NCBI GenBank assembly: GCA_027563935.2
Contig: CM050450.1
Coordinates: forward strand, 30,181,439 to 30,245,438
DNA: 64,000 nt
Direction: 5' to 3'
Source: Costus lasius
Lineage: Eukaryota > Streptophyta > Magnoliopsida > Zingiberales > Costaceae
Of the stretch, positions 47,373 through 60,258 are shown one piece after another; position 1 is the first letter of the stretch, and every line of letters starts with the position of its first letter. The position numbers and the translations under genes were made by a program. The notes beneath the pieces were generated by a model. It was not told the DNA's origin, did no database searches, and worked only from the letters and a program-made list of their open reading frames with translations.

Positions 47373-49117
47373 TGGTTCTATGTATGTTCATTTGATTGCC
47401 TACATGTGATCCTTGTTTGCGTTTGCTAAGCATAGATCTAATAACATGCCGAATAACTACATGCTAGTTTAAGAACTTATATGTATGTTTAGTTATGGAT
47501 GGCGCATGTTTGTTGGCGCTTCTTTCATGTTGTTTTTGTCAAAACAAAAGATCATGCGCGCCTCATCTAGATCTAAGGCCCTACTTTAAACCCTTAGATG
47601 GGTTGATGGGGTTGAAGTCATCTTCTAGGAAGTATCCAAATAGTCTGATCAGACCATCTGACAGCCTAGATGGGTTGACCAGATAGCACCTGTGCGCAAG
47701 CACGAGGTGGCTATAGGTCGACTGCATCAAGGGCGTGTAGCGAGGTCTGGTTGAGACGGCTACTGAACACACATGAGTTAGGCCCGGGGTCACACCCGCT
47801 TGCCGAAACTCATGAGGGTTGTTCAGCCCTTTGCGCATGCATGGTTGACCATTAGGTCAACTCAAGTCAGTTAGGACTTGGTGCATGCAAGGGCAGTGGA
47901 TCTGACTAGATGGATGAGTGGATCCCTATCAATGGACCATTGTAAGGTTGTAGGGGCACATAAGAAAATTAAAATGATGCCAATGGGTTTTCAAAATTTT
48001 ATTTTCTTGTTAAATGGATCACATGTTGATTGGATGCCATGTGCTTGTCTATTTTATCTTATGTGGGTTGCCCTTTTAATGTGTGCTGTGCTGGGGCCTG
48101 CGAGCCTGGCTTAAATTGTAAATTATATATTTGTGATCTGCGCATCACATTTTAATTAATTTATTGTATAATTGACCTGCGTGTCAAACTTGTCTAGATA
48201 GATTAAAATGTACTTTTAATCTGACAAGAGCTCAAAGCACACATAGCAAGGCGCAAGCAGCTGGTGGGCGCACCTGAGCTGCAGAGGGCGCTTGGGCCCT
48301 GGTCTGGGCCAGATGAGAGGCAAAAGACCCAAGAAGCAAGTGAAGACTTAAGATAACTTAAGGTCTTACTTAGGGTTAATGGGCTTTTACCACATAAGAT
48401 CAGCATGCTTTCTACTTACCGTTTATAATTAGAAATGCATGATTTATTTATCTTCTGCTATCACCATAGGGTTTGCATGATAGTTAAGAAGATAAAAGAC
48501 CGTTAAAATCCAACGCTGAAATATCAAGCTCGTAAGCCTTCTGACGCGAAACCTCGCTGTTCTGACTATCGTTGGAGCCGTGTTGTACCCACTCAGTGGG
48601 CACGTCCTTCTATCTTCAGACGGTGTGTGATTTCACCTGCGTGTTACAGAGAAGGGATTTATCGCTTCTCGTTGCTCAGCATAGCACGTGGTGGTCCAGG
48701 GAGTAGGTCGGGTTAGCTTGACCATGTAGGCTACATATGGGGCATATGTGAGCTATATGGAGGCAGCCATCTGTGGGATCAGAGACTGTGTTGTACCAAC
48801 TCAGTTGGCACAGTCTGCTGGATTGCCCAGATGAAGGGGAATCGCACGGGTTGGCGATTGGCAGGGACTGCCTACCAGAAATTAGTGCTTGTACTCTCTG
48901 TGCATCTTATCTCGCCTGAGCGGGACGCGGAGACCAAGTATGAAATCTGGATCCCATCTCACTAAAAGAGTGTTACTCTTTCGGGCTGTTTTGCTGGATT
49001 TTTCAGCCAGATAAAATAGTGAGAAAAGAATCTTTCTTAAGTCCTGGATTGATTCTAGACATTGATACTGACCTTGCTGTTCTTGCATTGTTGTAGATAC
49101 CTGCAGCAACGAACACC
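47373..49117 (+). other. Leader of copia B with two paired hairpins
   Basis: It carries the same two stem-loops as copia A: 48579-48604 (CGTG/CACG around CCCACTCAGTGGG) and 48783-48816 (AGACTGTG/CACAGTCT around CCAACTCAGTTGG). About 260 bases before the first hairpin, near 48330-48577, are absent from copia A. Confidence 0.75.
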
Positions 49118-52100
49118 ATGAGCTTCAATGTGCGATCCCTACTGGAAAGGGAGAAGTTTGCTGGGCCAAACTTCTCAGACTGGTTCGGACACCTTAAGAT
49201 CGTTCTTAAGGCTGAGAGGAAACTGTATGTCCTCGAGACGGCTATACCGCCTCAACCCGCTGCGAACGCCGCAAGGGCGGTTCGCGATGCCTATGAAAAG
49301 CATGTCAATGATAGCATTGATGTTACTTGCCTGATGCTAGCGTCTATGACGCCACCGCTGCAGCGTCAGCATGAGGATATGTCTGCTATAGAAATTATAG
49401 CAAACCTCAAGATGCTGTATGCTGCACAGGCGAGGACTGAACGCTATAATCTGACCAAGCTTTTCTTTCAGAGCAAACTGGTTGAAGGGAGCCTAGTGGG
49501 AGCTCACATGCTCAAGATGATTGGGCACAAAGAGGCTCTCGAGAAACTGGGGCATACCATCAATCAGGAGCTTGCTGTAGACATTATTCTGCAGTCTCTC
49601 CCGCCCTCTTTCGATGCGTTCATTATTAATTTTAATATGAACAAAATCGATTGTACTCCGGCAGAGTTGTTGAATATGCTCTTGACCACTGAGGAGACTC
49701 TGAAGGGAAAGCCTTCAACCTCTGTCTTGATGTTCCCCTCCAGGAACAAGAAGAAGGGGAAGAAGGGCAAAGCCCCCGTCAAGAATTACAGCAAGGCTCT
49801 GAAACAGAAGGTGAAGCGGTCAAAGGAATACAGATGTTTCCACTGTGGCCAGCTGAGTCACTGGAAAAAGGACTGTAAAGCGCTCCAAGGAGACAAGAAG
49901 GGAAGCATCGCTTCTGGCTCAGGTATATTTGTGACTGAGGTCATGATATCTTCTTCTTCTATTTCATGGGTGTTGGACACTGCATGTGGAGTTCACATTT
50001 GTTCAAATGTGCAGGAACTCAAGAGAAGAAGACAGGTGGGACAGCATGAGGTGGACCTACGAGTTGGAAACGGGGCACGGGTTGCTGCTGTTGCTGTAGG
50101 GGATTATTACATCTCATTACCATCTGGCATTGTATTAGAATTAAACAATTGTTACTTTGTACCCAGTATTACCAAAAATATTATCTCTATTCCTGCTCTT
50201 GTTAGGAAAGGGTTTTCCTTTGAATGCAAGATTTCAAAGTGTTATCTTACTCTTGATAATATTGTTTATGCTACTGGTTCAATTAACAATGGGTTATTCA
50301 TGTTGGACATGGACTATTCTATACAAAACATTGATAATAATAAAGCCAAGTATGCTGATGACAGCACCTTGCTATGGCATAGTCGTTTAGGCCATATTAA
50401 CAAGAAGCGCATTAAGCGGTTGCATGATCATGGACTGCTGGGATCATTCTCCTATGAGGAGATTGATACATGCAAAGCTTGTTTAATGGGTAAAATGACG
50501 AAGTCTCCTTTTCCTAACAAAGGTCAAAGGGCTTCAGGTTTACTTGACCTTATACACACTGATGTGTGTGGGCCATTTAGTAAACATGCCAGAGGTGGCT
50601 ATCAGTACTTCATTACCTTTACTGATGATTTCAGTAGATATGGTTATGTCTATCTTATGAGACATAAGAGTGAATCTTTTGACAAGTTCAAAGAGTTCAA
50701 AAATGAAGTACAAAATCAGCTAGGCCGAAATATCAAGGCACTTCGTTCTGATCGAGGTGGAGAATACTTGAGTCATGCGTTTACTGACTATCTAAAAGAG
50801 TGTGGGATTATCTCACAGCTCACTCCGCTAGGAACACCACAATGGAATGGTGTGTCCGAGAGGAGAAATAGAACGTTACTAGATATGGTTCGTTCTATGA
50901 TGAGTCAGGCTACTCTTCCTTACTCCTTTTGGGGTTTTGCACTGGAAACAGCTGCAAAGGTACTAAACCGAGTGCCATCCAAGGCAGTTTCAAAGACTCC
51001 ATATGAATTATGGTATGGGAAACAGCTGTGCTTGACATTTATTAAGATCTGGGGTTGCGAAGCTTATGTCAAAAAGCTCGCCTCTGGGAAACTAGAGAGC
51101 AGATCTGAGAAATGCATCTTTGTCGGTTACCCTAAGGAAACTAAGGGTTATTATTTCTTCGATCCCAAAGAGAACAAAGTATTTGTTGCTCGGACGGCCA
51201 TATTTCTTGAGAAGGAGTTTCTTCTGCAAGAGGCCAGTGGGAGAGAAATAAAGCTGGATGAGAATCCGGAGGAAGGACAAAGTAGTCAAGCATAGTTGGA
51301 TGAGCCTGAGCCGGTAGATCAGGTTATTGAACAACCTGAGGCTCAGATATCACCGGAACCGCGAAGATCGGGAAGGATCCGTCGACAGCCTGAGCGCTAT
51401 GACGGAGTCTACATCATTGATAATGATGAACCCCTTACTTATGCGGATGCGGTCAATGGACCGGAGTCAGCTAGATGGCTTGAAGCTATGCGAGCCGAAA
51501 TGGACTCCATGTCAGATAACCAAGTCTGGGTTTTGGTTGATCCGCCTCCGGGAGTAATCCCTATAGGCTGCAAATGGATCTTCAAAAAGAAGATTGACAT
51601 GGATGGTAACGTGGTTACCTATAAAGGCAGGCTAGTAGCGAAAGGTTTCAAACAAATCTATGGGATAGATTATGATGAAACTTTCTCTCCTGTAGCCATG
51701 TTTAAGTCTATTCGGATTCTTTTCGCGATAGCTGCATATTACGATTATGAGATCTGGCAGATGGATGTGAAGACGGCTTTCCTTAATGGAAAACTGGATG
51801 AGGATGTGTATATGACACAACCTGAAGGTTTCACTAATCCATCAGATCGTCATAAAATATGCAAGTTAAAGAAGTCCATTTATGGACTTAAACAAGCATC
51901 TAGAAGCTGGAATATTCGTTTTGATGAATCAATCTCTGAGTTTGGTTTCATCAAGAACGAAGATGACCCGTGTGTATATAAGAGGTTTAGTGGGAGCGTG
52001 ATTACTTTCCTAGTCCTCTACGTCGATGATATCTTAATCATTGGAAATGATATTCCTGAACTGCATGCTGTTAAAGCATGGTTAGGAAAATGTTTTCAGA

Positions 52101-52951
52101 TGAAAGATTTAGGAGAAGCAGCCTATGTATTAGGTGTGAAGATCTACAGGGATAGATCTAAGAGGCTTCTCGGGCTGTGCCAGAGTACTTACATCGATAA
52201 GGTCCTGGAGAGATTCCATTTAGAGAATTCTAAAAGAGGATATCTTCCAGTCAGACATGGTCTGAATCTTTCAAAAGGTCAGTGTCCACAAACACAGACT
52301 GAGAAAGATGAAATGGACAATACGCCTTATGCTTCGGCTATTGGGTCCATTATGTATGCAATGTTGTGTACTCGCCCAGACGTCGCTTACGGGTTAAGCG
52401 TGACCAGTCGGTTCCAAAGTAATCCAGGTCAGGCACACTGGATTGCGGTCAAGAACATTTTAAAATATCTTCGGAGGACCAAAGATATGTTCTTGATATA
52501 TGGTGGTCAGGAAGAACTCAGTATTGAAGGATATACTGACGCTTCGTTCCAGTCGGACCAGGATGATTTCCGATCGCAATCAGGCTATGTTTTTAGCTTG
52601 AATGGTGGAGCAGTGGTGTGGAAGAGTTTCAAACAGTCAACTGTTGCTGATTCCACAACAGAAGCCAAGTATGTTGCAGCCTCGGAAGCATCCAAGGAGG
52701 CAGTGTGGATTCGTAAGTTCATTCAGGAACTTGGTGTTGTTCCTTCGAGTGCAGATCCTTTGGTTATCTTTTGTGATAACACTGGAGCAATCGCACAAGC
52801 AAAGGAACCACGGTCGCACCAGAAGTCCAAGCACATACAGAGACGGTTTCACTTGATCCGGGAGATCATTGATCGTGGCGAGATCAAAATCTGCAAGGTT
52901 CATACAGATGACAATCTGGCTGACCCGCTTACCAAGCCTCTGGCGCAGTAG
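49118..52951 (+). pseudogene. Copia B gag-pol polyprotein with one in-frame stop
   Basis: A single frame of 1278 codons including stops. It has gag; a CCHC knuckle CFHCGQLSHWKKDC (about 49840; the Gly before His present in copia A is Ser here); protease 'WVLDTACG'; 'HSRLGHI'; an integrase core with 'HTDVCGP', 'SDRGGEY', 'NGVSERRN'; RT with 'YVDDIL' (about 52020); and RNase H from 'YTDASFQSDQ' to 'ADPLTKPLAQ' near the end. TAG at 51293-51295 stops the frame between integrase and RT. Copia A has CAG there, so a single C-to-T change at a CHG site made it. Product up to the stop: gag-protease-integrase of 725 residues. Confidence 0.94.
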
Positions 52952-53011
52952 AAGCATGAGAAGCACTGTAATAATATGGGTTTGAGATTTCTCAACCATT
53001 AGATTAAGTGC

Positions 53012-53022
53012 AAGTGGGAGAT
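53012..53022 (+). other. Polypurine tract of copia B
   Basis: AAGTGGGAGAT lies directly before the 3' LTR. It is the primer for plus-strand synthesis. Confidence 0.85.
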
Positions 53023-54722
53023 TGTTGGGGTATGCCCTTAAGGCTAATGTTTGAGGCCTTGGGATTGTATCAGTATCATGTATATAAACTTTTATGTTTA
53101 TAAAGGCAATGGTTGTTATTCAGTTTGTTACATTGTCTGCTGCAATAAGTGTACTTCTGAATAATGTCTCAATGCTGTTTAGCTAGGCTGACATGCTGTA
53201 ATGTCCTTAGTCGAGATATCTTGGTAAACATGAGACAGCCTTGATATGATTGAGACTAATATGTGTTCTAATCTTATAGGATGCTTCGAGCATGGAATAA
53301 GATGTAGACTCATGGGTACATTGGATGTACTGGACAGACCCTACTAGGATATTCAATTGCTTGTCACAATGTGAATAATCCTTGGATGCAACAAGTGGCA
53401 CATGTCCTCTGACTTGAGATCACTTGTGTTTCTAAATGATGATTGTCATTGTTTTGAGGTAGTTCAATATCATTTGAAACATAATGGTTATAGACTATCT
53501 TGGATAATGATCATGAGTCAGGTTAGGACACTAGTGATAGATATAGGATTGTCGTCTCCTTAATTGGAGTGTGATGTTCTAAAGGGGCCCCCTTGAATGA
53601 GATGATTGAGAAAGTGTATGGCCATACCCAGGTGACGATGTCATCTGGTCTAATCATGCTCATCATATTGGAGCTACAGGCTTGACACGCTTGTCCAATA
53701 AGAACATCCAGTGGCAAAGGAAACATGTATGCCTAGTGATGTGGATTCACACTTGTGCTGTGGTTTGGGTGTAGTCTTGGAAGACTCGTTCCTTTATATC
53801 GGGAGACAGTGATGTGTTGCTAGATACCCCTCACTGATCGTGATAATGTAAGTTATCGTTACCGATATTTAGAGGAAACCCTTAGGGTCGCACAATTCGA
53901 TGATATGGCTTGCTTAAGTCAGATCGTGTGGACTGAATTGTTTAGGTTCAGTTTAAAGGAGTTTAAACTCTGATTGTAAGTGAGATCTGGTCTGATCATG
54001 TTTGATTGATTAGGGCTTGAGATCGGTAAGCTTCGATCGAGAGATTTGATGCTAGATCGGTGAGATCAAAAGCATCAAAGAGATGAACGGTTAGATCTGA
54101 AACCTTAGGGTTTACTATGGTCTAGACCAAATGGCTTGAGCTATTTTGATTTGGTTTATGAACCAAATTCGATTGGGACATTTTGGCTTGAACCGGTTCA
54201 CAAAGGTGAACGCTTGGTTCAATGCTAGTAAGCGTTTTTGGGTTGGCATGAGCGCATGGCTTAATGATGTTCCATTTATGGAAAGTCATCAAGGCCGATT
54301 CCTCTCAACGCCAAAACGCATATGCGTTCCCCTCTTCTCTTGTGGTTTTGCTTGCACTCTCGCAAGTGGTGGATTGACGAGAAGAAAGGGAAGGTTTTCG
54401 TCCAAGGAAAAGCTTGTTCTCGCATCTCAAACTTCCTCCACGCAAAGGACCCCTTGAAGCTTTGCTAGCACAAAGACGACAAGGAGAAGCCATTCCTCAT
54501 CTTGTGTGCTTCATCTTTGGAGAAGATCCCTTTCGATCTTTGCTTCCAAGACACCATCCAAATAGATGGCTTTGGTATGATCTTCTTTCGATCTCCACAT
54601 TCCTTAAGGTTGATCATTTGAACATATATTACATGCGATCTCATGTTGAAACCCCTTGAAAATTACATGCGCCCCCTTTAGGGTTTCAACCCCTTGCGCT
54701 CCCCCTTGAAGGGGACTCTTCA
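53023..54722 (+). repeat. 3' LTR of copia B
   Basis: 1700 bp, with seven differences from the 5' LTR in my reading, followed by the target duplication tctag. Confidence 0.96.
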
Positions 54723-54727
54723 TCTAG

Positions 54728-55697
54728 ACCCTGGTACCTTTGATGTCGTGCTCAAGCACTCAATGAACCCTACCTAGGCTCCTCCTAGATTTTTGCACTC
54801 GAAAATCCAATTGCGTAGCATCCCGTCCGTCGGCTGAACGCCACCCCGTCCATGTACGCGTCCCTCTCACCTCGTGTGAAGGGATTTTGGGGGAAATGAG
54901 ATTCCATCGAACCTCTTCCCGCTCGCTACCGGCCTTCACCACTGGTCAGCCCTCACCTAAGGCCACCGCCATCGCCTCCTCCATTTACTGGTCACGGGAG
55001 CACTGCTGGACTTCTCCTCCGGTGTCGCGGCCACCTATTGCGCATCAAGTTTTCCTTGCTCATGTGCGAGGGAGGAAACAAGGGTGGAGAAGGGGGAAGC
55101 CATGCTGCCTCTTCCTGGTCATTGACCACCACCGCAGTCATGCTGAACAAGCTTCTGGTCTTGCTCATCGTCTCCTCGACCCCCGGTGAGATCTTTATCG
55201 CCTGCCACTACTTGGAATAGGGGATGGAAAACACCCTCAGCCCTGCCTTATTTTCCTCCAAAAATAGGGGATCCACCATGCACGAGCGTTCACCCTCGTC
55301 GCCAACCGGATCTGTCTCGGTCAAGTCCCCTTCGAAGCACCACTTGCGCTCTCCGTCCGACTCGTTTTGTTGGTGAGGATGTCTAGCAGAATCTCTCTTC
55401 CATCGCCTTCTTCTTCCTCCCCAAATCAGGTCCGCATGATGCTCCTTGTTGTGTCGCTGACATCTCACGCGAACCCAAGCCCGCGACCCTCGTTTGCCAT
55501 TCGGTTCGCCTCGCTGGTGAAGATCGTTGTCTTCCTCTAGGTGCATCCACTAGAGGAGAGGAGGGAGACGTTGTCCACGTTCCCTCGAAAGCGTCTTCAC
55601 ATGCTTTCTTTTTTTTTTTTTGTCAGACCTTTGTCATGTCATCTCCGTCTGAGCACAGTGCCTACGCCTAGTGTCAGAAAGAATGATGGAACTCTGA
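54728..55697 (-). other. GC-rich inner part of element W
   Basis: This continues the sequence interrupted by copia B and leads on the minus strand to a primer site. It is much more GC-rich than its surroundings. A minus-strand frame of 112 codons (55208-55546) has acidic and basic stretches but no gag or pol motif. The content could be a captured gene fragment, as in LARD-type non-autonomous elements. That is inference. A T run lies at about 55608-55621. Confidence 0.4.
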
Positions 55698-55709
55698 CTC
55701 TGATACCTT
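55698..55709 (-). other. Primer-site-like sequence of element W
   Basis: On the minus strand this reads AAGGTATCAGAG, matching the tRNA-iMet site except at its first two positions, and it abuts the LTR-like repeat starting at 55710. Confidence 0.6.
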
Positions 55710-56075
55710 TGTCGAGCCCTCTTTTCAAAAGCCTGCCCACGTCAGCCTCGCTGACTTGTAGGAATGGAAAACAAGCTTGCGGCAGGGTTTGGACACTTGC
55801 GCCCTCACCCTCAGCCTTCGTCTATGTCTCCAGGACGCCGAAAGCAAAAGAGATGACTAGAAGGAGACACAGATTTTAAGGGAAAGGTTTCACCTTCATT
55901 CACTAAGGTTACATAAAACCACTCACCTCTCCTTATACAAGATCTACACTCTCGTATACTCTCTCTTCGTTTGACCTGACTGTCGCCGAAAACCCGTCAA
56001 GGACGCTGCTAGAGTTCGCCGCCTGAGAGAGCCATTCGCCTCTGCGAACGCCTGGAGAGGGGGAACCGCTACCTC
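55710..56075 (-). repeat. Right copy of the W repeat (probable 5' LTR)
   Basis: It starts TGTCGAGCCCTCTTTT on the plus strand and aligns with 42465-42840 to the block 'CTACCTCT', where it breaks off into a T run and AT-rich DNA. The outer end is therefore truncated or interrupted. Confidence 0.6.
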
Positions 56076-58040
56076 TTTTTTTTCAAATATAGAATTGATA
56101 AAAATATTTTTAAGTGATTTTACAAATAAAAATAAAATTAAAAAAATATATCTCCTTTATATTGTTTTGCTTCAATTATGGATCCTAGATTTGAATCAGG
56201 TATATATATTTTATTATTTTATTAGATGAATATTATAAACATATGCAACATGAAGGGATTGATGTAAAAAAAGTAAAATTTCTTTATTATTAGAGGAAAT
56301 ATATAATATTTATAATTTAAAAATATGGAAATCAAATTAATTCAAACACTCCCTCAAACTAATATATCTAATAGTAGAAAAAGTATTACAAAAAGAAATA
56401 ATGTGTTCAATTTTAAATAGAAAAAGTATATCAACAAGTATATCTAGTAATTTTAATAAATTAATATTTTTTTTACATCTTTACTTACAAAAAACAAATT
56501 CACAATTTTGAGATTTTATCATAGTTGAGATCACAAGAAAAATTATATCTTATGGTTTCTGCTATAACACATGATCTACTAACCTTCGGTATCTATAGTA
56601 GCATCAGAGTCTTGTTTTAGTGTAGATGACAAGGTGCTGGATGAGAAGCGAACCCAAATTAATGAAGAAAGCATCGAAATGTATATTTATCTTAAAGATT
56701 GATTTGATGTTGAAGAGTATTTTTAAGATAAAGGTGGTAATTCAAATCTATTAGATGATGACCAACAAAGTTTTAAAAATGCAAATAGAAGCAATCATAG
56801 ATAAGTGTTATAAAACTAGAACTACATAGACATAATTCTTTTGTAAATATTGTGAAGGGTATATATGTAACTTGAAAGAGTACAGTCTAGAAATAACAAC
56901 AAAGAGTTGTAAAAAGAGAGCTACGAGATTTGATTCCTCTTTGGAGTGAGGTATATAGGCAGCCTGTAATGGGTCTGGTCTAAAATAAATAATAATTTTT
57001 TTTCAAAAACTTATGCTATAGTAATTACTCCCATTTTCTTAATTTTTTTTCTATTTTATAGAATTTTTTACTTTTACAAATTAACAATTTTTAATTTTCT
57101 ATAATTTTCTAAAGTTTTTATATTATTATTATATTAAAATATAACATTTTAGAATTTTTATTAATTTTATATTATTATTATTATTTAAATAAAAATTTTA
57201 ACAAAGTTTTTATATTATTATTATTATTATCTAAATTTTTTTAATGAATTAATATTTTTAAAATTTTCTGTTTTTATAATTTTTATTTTTTTTCCTTTTT
57301 TTATTTTATAAATTTTTCTAAAAGCTTTTGTGTTTGTAATATTTTTTAAATATGTTTAATGAAATAGAATTGTTTTTTTGGTTAGCTACACAATTTAGTG
57401 TTACGAAAGTATTAATGTGCTCATTGTGCATCTTCGGTTCCTATTCAAAGTGATAATCAATTTTGGATGTGTCTCAAATTGGTAAAAAGCCTCTGGATCT
57501 AACGCACAATTCAAAACTCCAATAATAGAAATCTACTTCCTTGAGTTCTATGCATGCTGAGTTCATAAACTTTAACGCACAATTCAACATCTAAGATCAT
57601 TTCTCTACACTTTTATTTAGATTGTAAAGGGGGTATGCCTCCACTGTTTTATTGCAAGATTAAAATAGGGTCTACATAACGCTAGTAATAATTTATTCTT
57701 TTAATTGGATCAAGTTATGGGGCATTTAAATTTCACTTGTTTATTGATCATATGATTTGCTACTTATAATTTATTGCTCTATTAGATCTACGTGCAAAAG
57801 GTTAGTACATGCACATTGCATTCGCATTTTCTACACATTTTATCTTGATCAATATAACTGAATTTTCTTTTATCTTCGCTCTGGGCCGAATCCTCAACGT
57901 CGAGATAAGCACGGCCCAAACTGAATTTCTTATTTCACGTGCCCCTAGCGTGAGTCGAACAATCTGGAATCCTCTTCGACGCCGGTGTTATCTCTGCACG
58001 CTTTCAATATATCACCTATCGTAGCACCTGGCGATATTTT
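56076..58040. other. AT-rich DNA between W and the CPN10 gene
   Basis: Low-complexity AT-rich sequence, with TAT/ATT-rich runs at about 57115-57235. Near 56600, 'GTAGCATCAGAGTC' resembles a decayed primer site, so an old copia LTR may be present, but this is weak. A G-box core CACGTG lies at about 57938, within 200 bp of the CPN10 start. No gene seen. Confidence 0.4.
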
Positions 58041-58049
58041 CGAATACGA

Positions 58050-58063
58050 TATATATGTATATA
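58050..58063 (+). promoter_or_regulatory. TATA-like element of the CPN10 gene
   Basis: TATATATGTATATA, about 62-75 bases upstream of the ATG, in a fitting place for a core promoter with a short 5' UTR. Confidence 0.4.
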
Positions 58064-58124
58064 GCGGGTCTGTCGTCGCCATTCTTTCTTATCCTCCGTT
58101 GCGCTGACGCTGAGCGTTTCGGTA

Positions 58125-60258
58125 ATGGCGTCTTCTCTTCTCGCCGCCGCCAAGCCGTTACTCCACCCAAAATGCCCTCGAACTCCTATTCCGTCACCTC
58201 GTGGCGCCTCTCCTTCCTTCCACTGGTCTGTCCCTGCCTCTCGGAGGAGCACCGCGATTAGGGTCCGCCCCTCCAAATGGGAACCCACCAAGGTCTGTTG
58301 CAATCAGTCGTCTTGCTAACACCATCTTCTTCTCTTTGTAGTCTAACTCCTTTCTTTCTCGCTCGTGTTCAGGTGGCTCCTCAAGCCGACCGCGTCCTCA
58401 TTCGTCTCGAGGAGCTCCCAGAGGTTTCCTTTTCGTCATCTTTCCTTTTTCACGATTTGTATGTTGTATTTTTTTGCTCAAGATACTATGCAAGTCAAAT
58501 GCTTTTCATTTGGATTTTTACTCTCTTGTTGTCGTCTTTGTTTGTTGCGTTTATGATGGATTATAGATGATTGTCTCAAATTGATGTTTGTGCAAAACAT
58601 AGGTTGTTACAACTGGAATTTAGTTTCCCTTGTCTGGGTGTCAACTCGAAAATTCTGGTGACTTCCTTGCAGATTTGTATATCCGCCTCTTCCTCACCTG
58701 TTTGCTTGTAAGAGTGACTACTCCAAAATCACCGTAATTGGCTTCAGGGTCCTTCGGAATCGCTAAATCACTGTGGTTCTCATAATTACATCCATTAGAA
58801 AGTTAAAACGGGCAAATCCCACAAGCTATATGTAGCTATGCTGTTTAAAGCTCGGAAAAGGCCAATCTACCTAGGTCTCATGCATTATTCACCAAGTTTA
58901 ATTCTGTTCGGCCCCTGTAGTTTGGTTTGAGTTGCAATGTGCTTCTTCGAGTTTGTGAATTTTTAATTTTGATATAGTTTGTAAATAGCTCCATTGATCT
59001 GATATGTAGAGTAAGAATATTGTTAGGATTCAAAGATTGAATCCTCCTTCAAGCCACCACATGCGACGAGTTCCTCTCCAAAAGAGACAAAATAAGATAA
59101 GCCTCTCTCCAAAAGAGACAAAATAAGCTAAGCCGTAGTTACCTTCCCTTTCCCTCACTCCCTTTACAAAAACCTCTCACTTCCCCCTAGGCTTGGCTAA
59201 GGCCCCATCTTTATTCTACTCCTCCTAACGTAGGTATAATATGCTGGTTGGGTTGGGGTTGTTGCGGCCCAGTCTGTAACAAATATCACCAATTCGAATG
59301 ATTTTGATCAAAACTAAGATCATATGGCTAACTGTAGGAGATAATTTGGTTTTTTTTTTATATTACAGAGTCTAAAATATAATCCATAGAAATCTTCAGG
59401 GGGGCAATCTGAAAATGTCTCCGTATCTCTGTACTTGCACCGTATTTTAGTTATTCTATGCAAAGTAAGGAAAAGCCATGCATGTTATGTTCAATCATAC
59501 ATACCCAGATTTGTGAACTTGTGTTCAGCATGCTTTCGATTGTTATGCAATATGTAAACTTTTGTTCCAGTTGTAGTATGCTGTCATTATGAGGAATTAT
59601 TGGCTTAAGCAATGAGAACCTATGCTACAAGGCTCCATTGATAACAAGCTATACTAATTAATTAGATTCATTTGAAGGAGTGAGAGTACGAATCTTTCCT
59701 ACAAGTTTATGAGTTTGTGGTGGTCAAATCTAAATCACTTCTATGCTTACTTGGCATTACGAGGATAAAGTGACTAATAATTATACAGAAACAGTACAAA
59801 GTGACAGCTAATGCAATTCCATTGGGGCAAATGGTCCTAGTCTCTTAAACTCTCAACAAGTTTATATTCTTTTAGATGCTCAGGCAATTGCGACATATTT
59901 CTGCAGATAGAAACATGCGCTAAGGTAGCCTATTTAATGAGCTAGCAGCATTGTAAATGAAACCTTTATCCAATTACAACTACTAGTAGCAGGATTTACA
60001 TTTAACAAAAAACATTATAGTGATGTGTCTATTCTAATTGGAAAGTATTTTGTTGCAGAAATCTGCTGGTGGAGTGTTACTTCCAAAGTCAGCTGTTAAG
60101 TTTGAACGGTATCTAATGGGCGAGGTAAGAAATAGAGGCTGCATCCACTTTGTTACCTTTCATGTCTTGACAGTCTTTAGTAATTTGAATTATTGCGATA
60201 TGTTATGCAGATCCTGTCAGTTGGTTCTCAAGTAACTGAGGTCGAAGCTGGGAAGAAG
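58125..60258 (+). CDS. CPN10: Chloroplast 10-kDa co-chaperonin (chl-CPN10), first four exons
   Basis: Exons by splice signals and protein continuity: 58125-58292, 58373-58423, 60059-60124 and 60211-60258, all in phase 0 with GT...AG introns of 80, 1635 and 86 bp. Residues 1 to about 45 are Ser/Ala/Arg/Pro-rich, as in a chloroplast transit peptide. The mature part begins near 'KWEPTKVAPQADRVLIRLEELPE' (split across exons 1-2) and continues 'KSAGGVLLPKSAVKFERY' and 'ILSVGSQVTEVEAGKK', matching the GroES-type chloroplast CPN10 rather than the double-domain CPN20. The protein caps the CPN60 folding chamber in the stroma. The last exon, expected to begin with a Val-Leu-Phe-Ser-Asp-like stretch, is not found before the window end. 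Intron 4 starts at 60259 and contains a 2.9-kb LTR insertion, so that exon is either beyond 64000 or lost. Confidence 0.9.
59074..59131. repeat. Short tandem duplication in CPN10 intron 2
   Basis: CTCTCCAAAAGAGACAAAAT... occurs twice in a row, about 30-bp period, with one visible base change (AAGATAAG vs AAGCTAAG). Each unit also contains the inverted pair CTCT/AGAG. Confidence 0.7.

Larger units (their letters stand above)
45659..54722 (+). mobile_element. Copia B: full-length Ty1/copia retrotransposon
   Basis: A 9064-bp element with two LTRs of exactly 1700 bp, a tRNA-iMet primer site, a 1.7-kb leader with paired hairpins, gag-pol, a purine tract, and a perfect 5-bp duplication tctag (45654-45658 and 54723-54727). 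Seven differences were found between the LTRs (for example 45816 vs 53180, and GGG/CCCCCC vs GGGG/CCCCC near 46220 and 53584). The only evident coding lesion is one nonsense codon. It is the same family as copia A at 565-6931. It interrupts what looks like a non-autonomous element, W. Confidence 0.96.

Noticed and set aside
57470..57520. A tRNA or SINE head near 57473, and another near 38637
   Set aside because: Only an A-box-like piece is visible. No B box at the right distance, cloverleaf, tail or target duplication was found.
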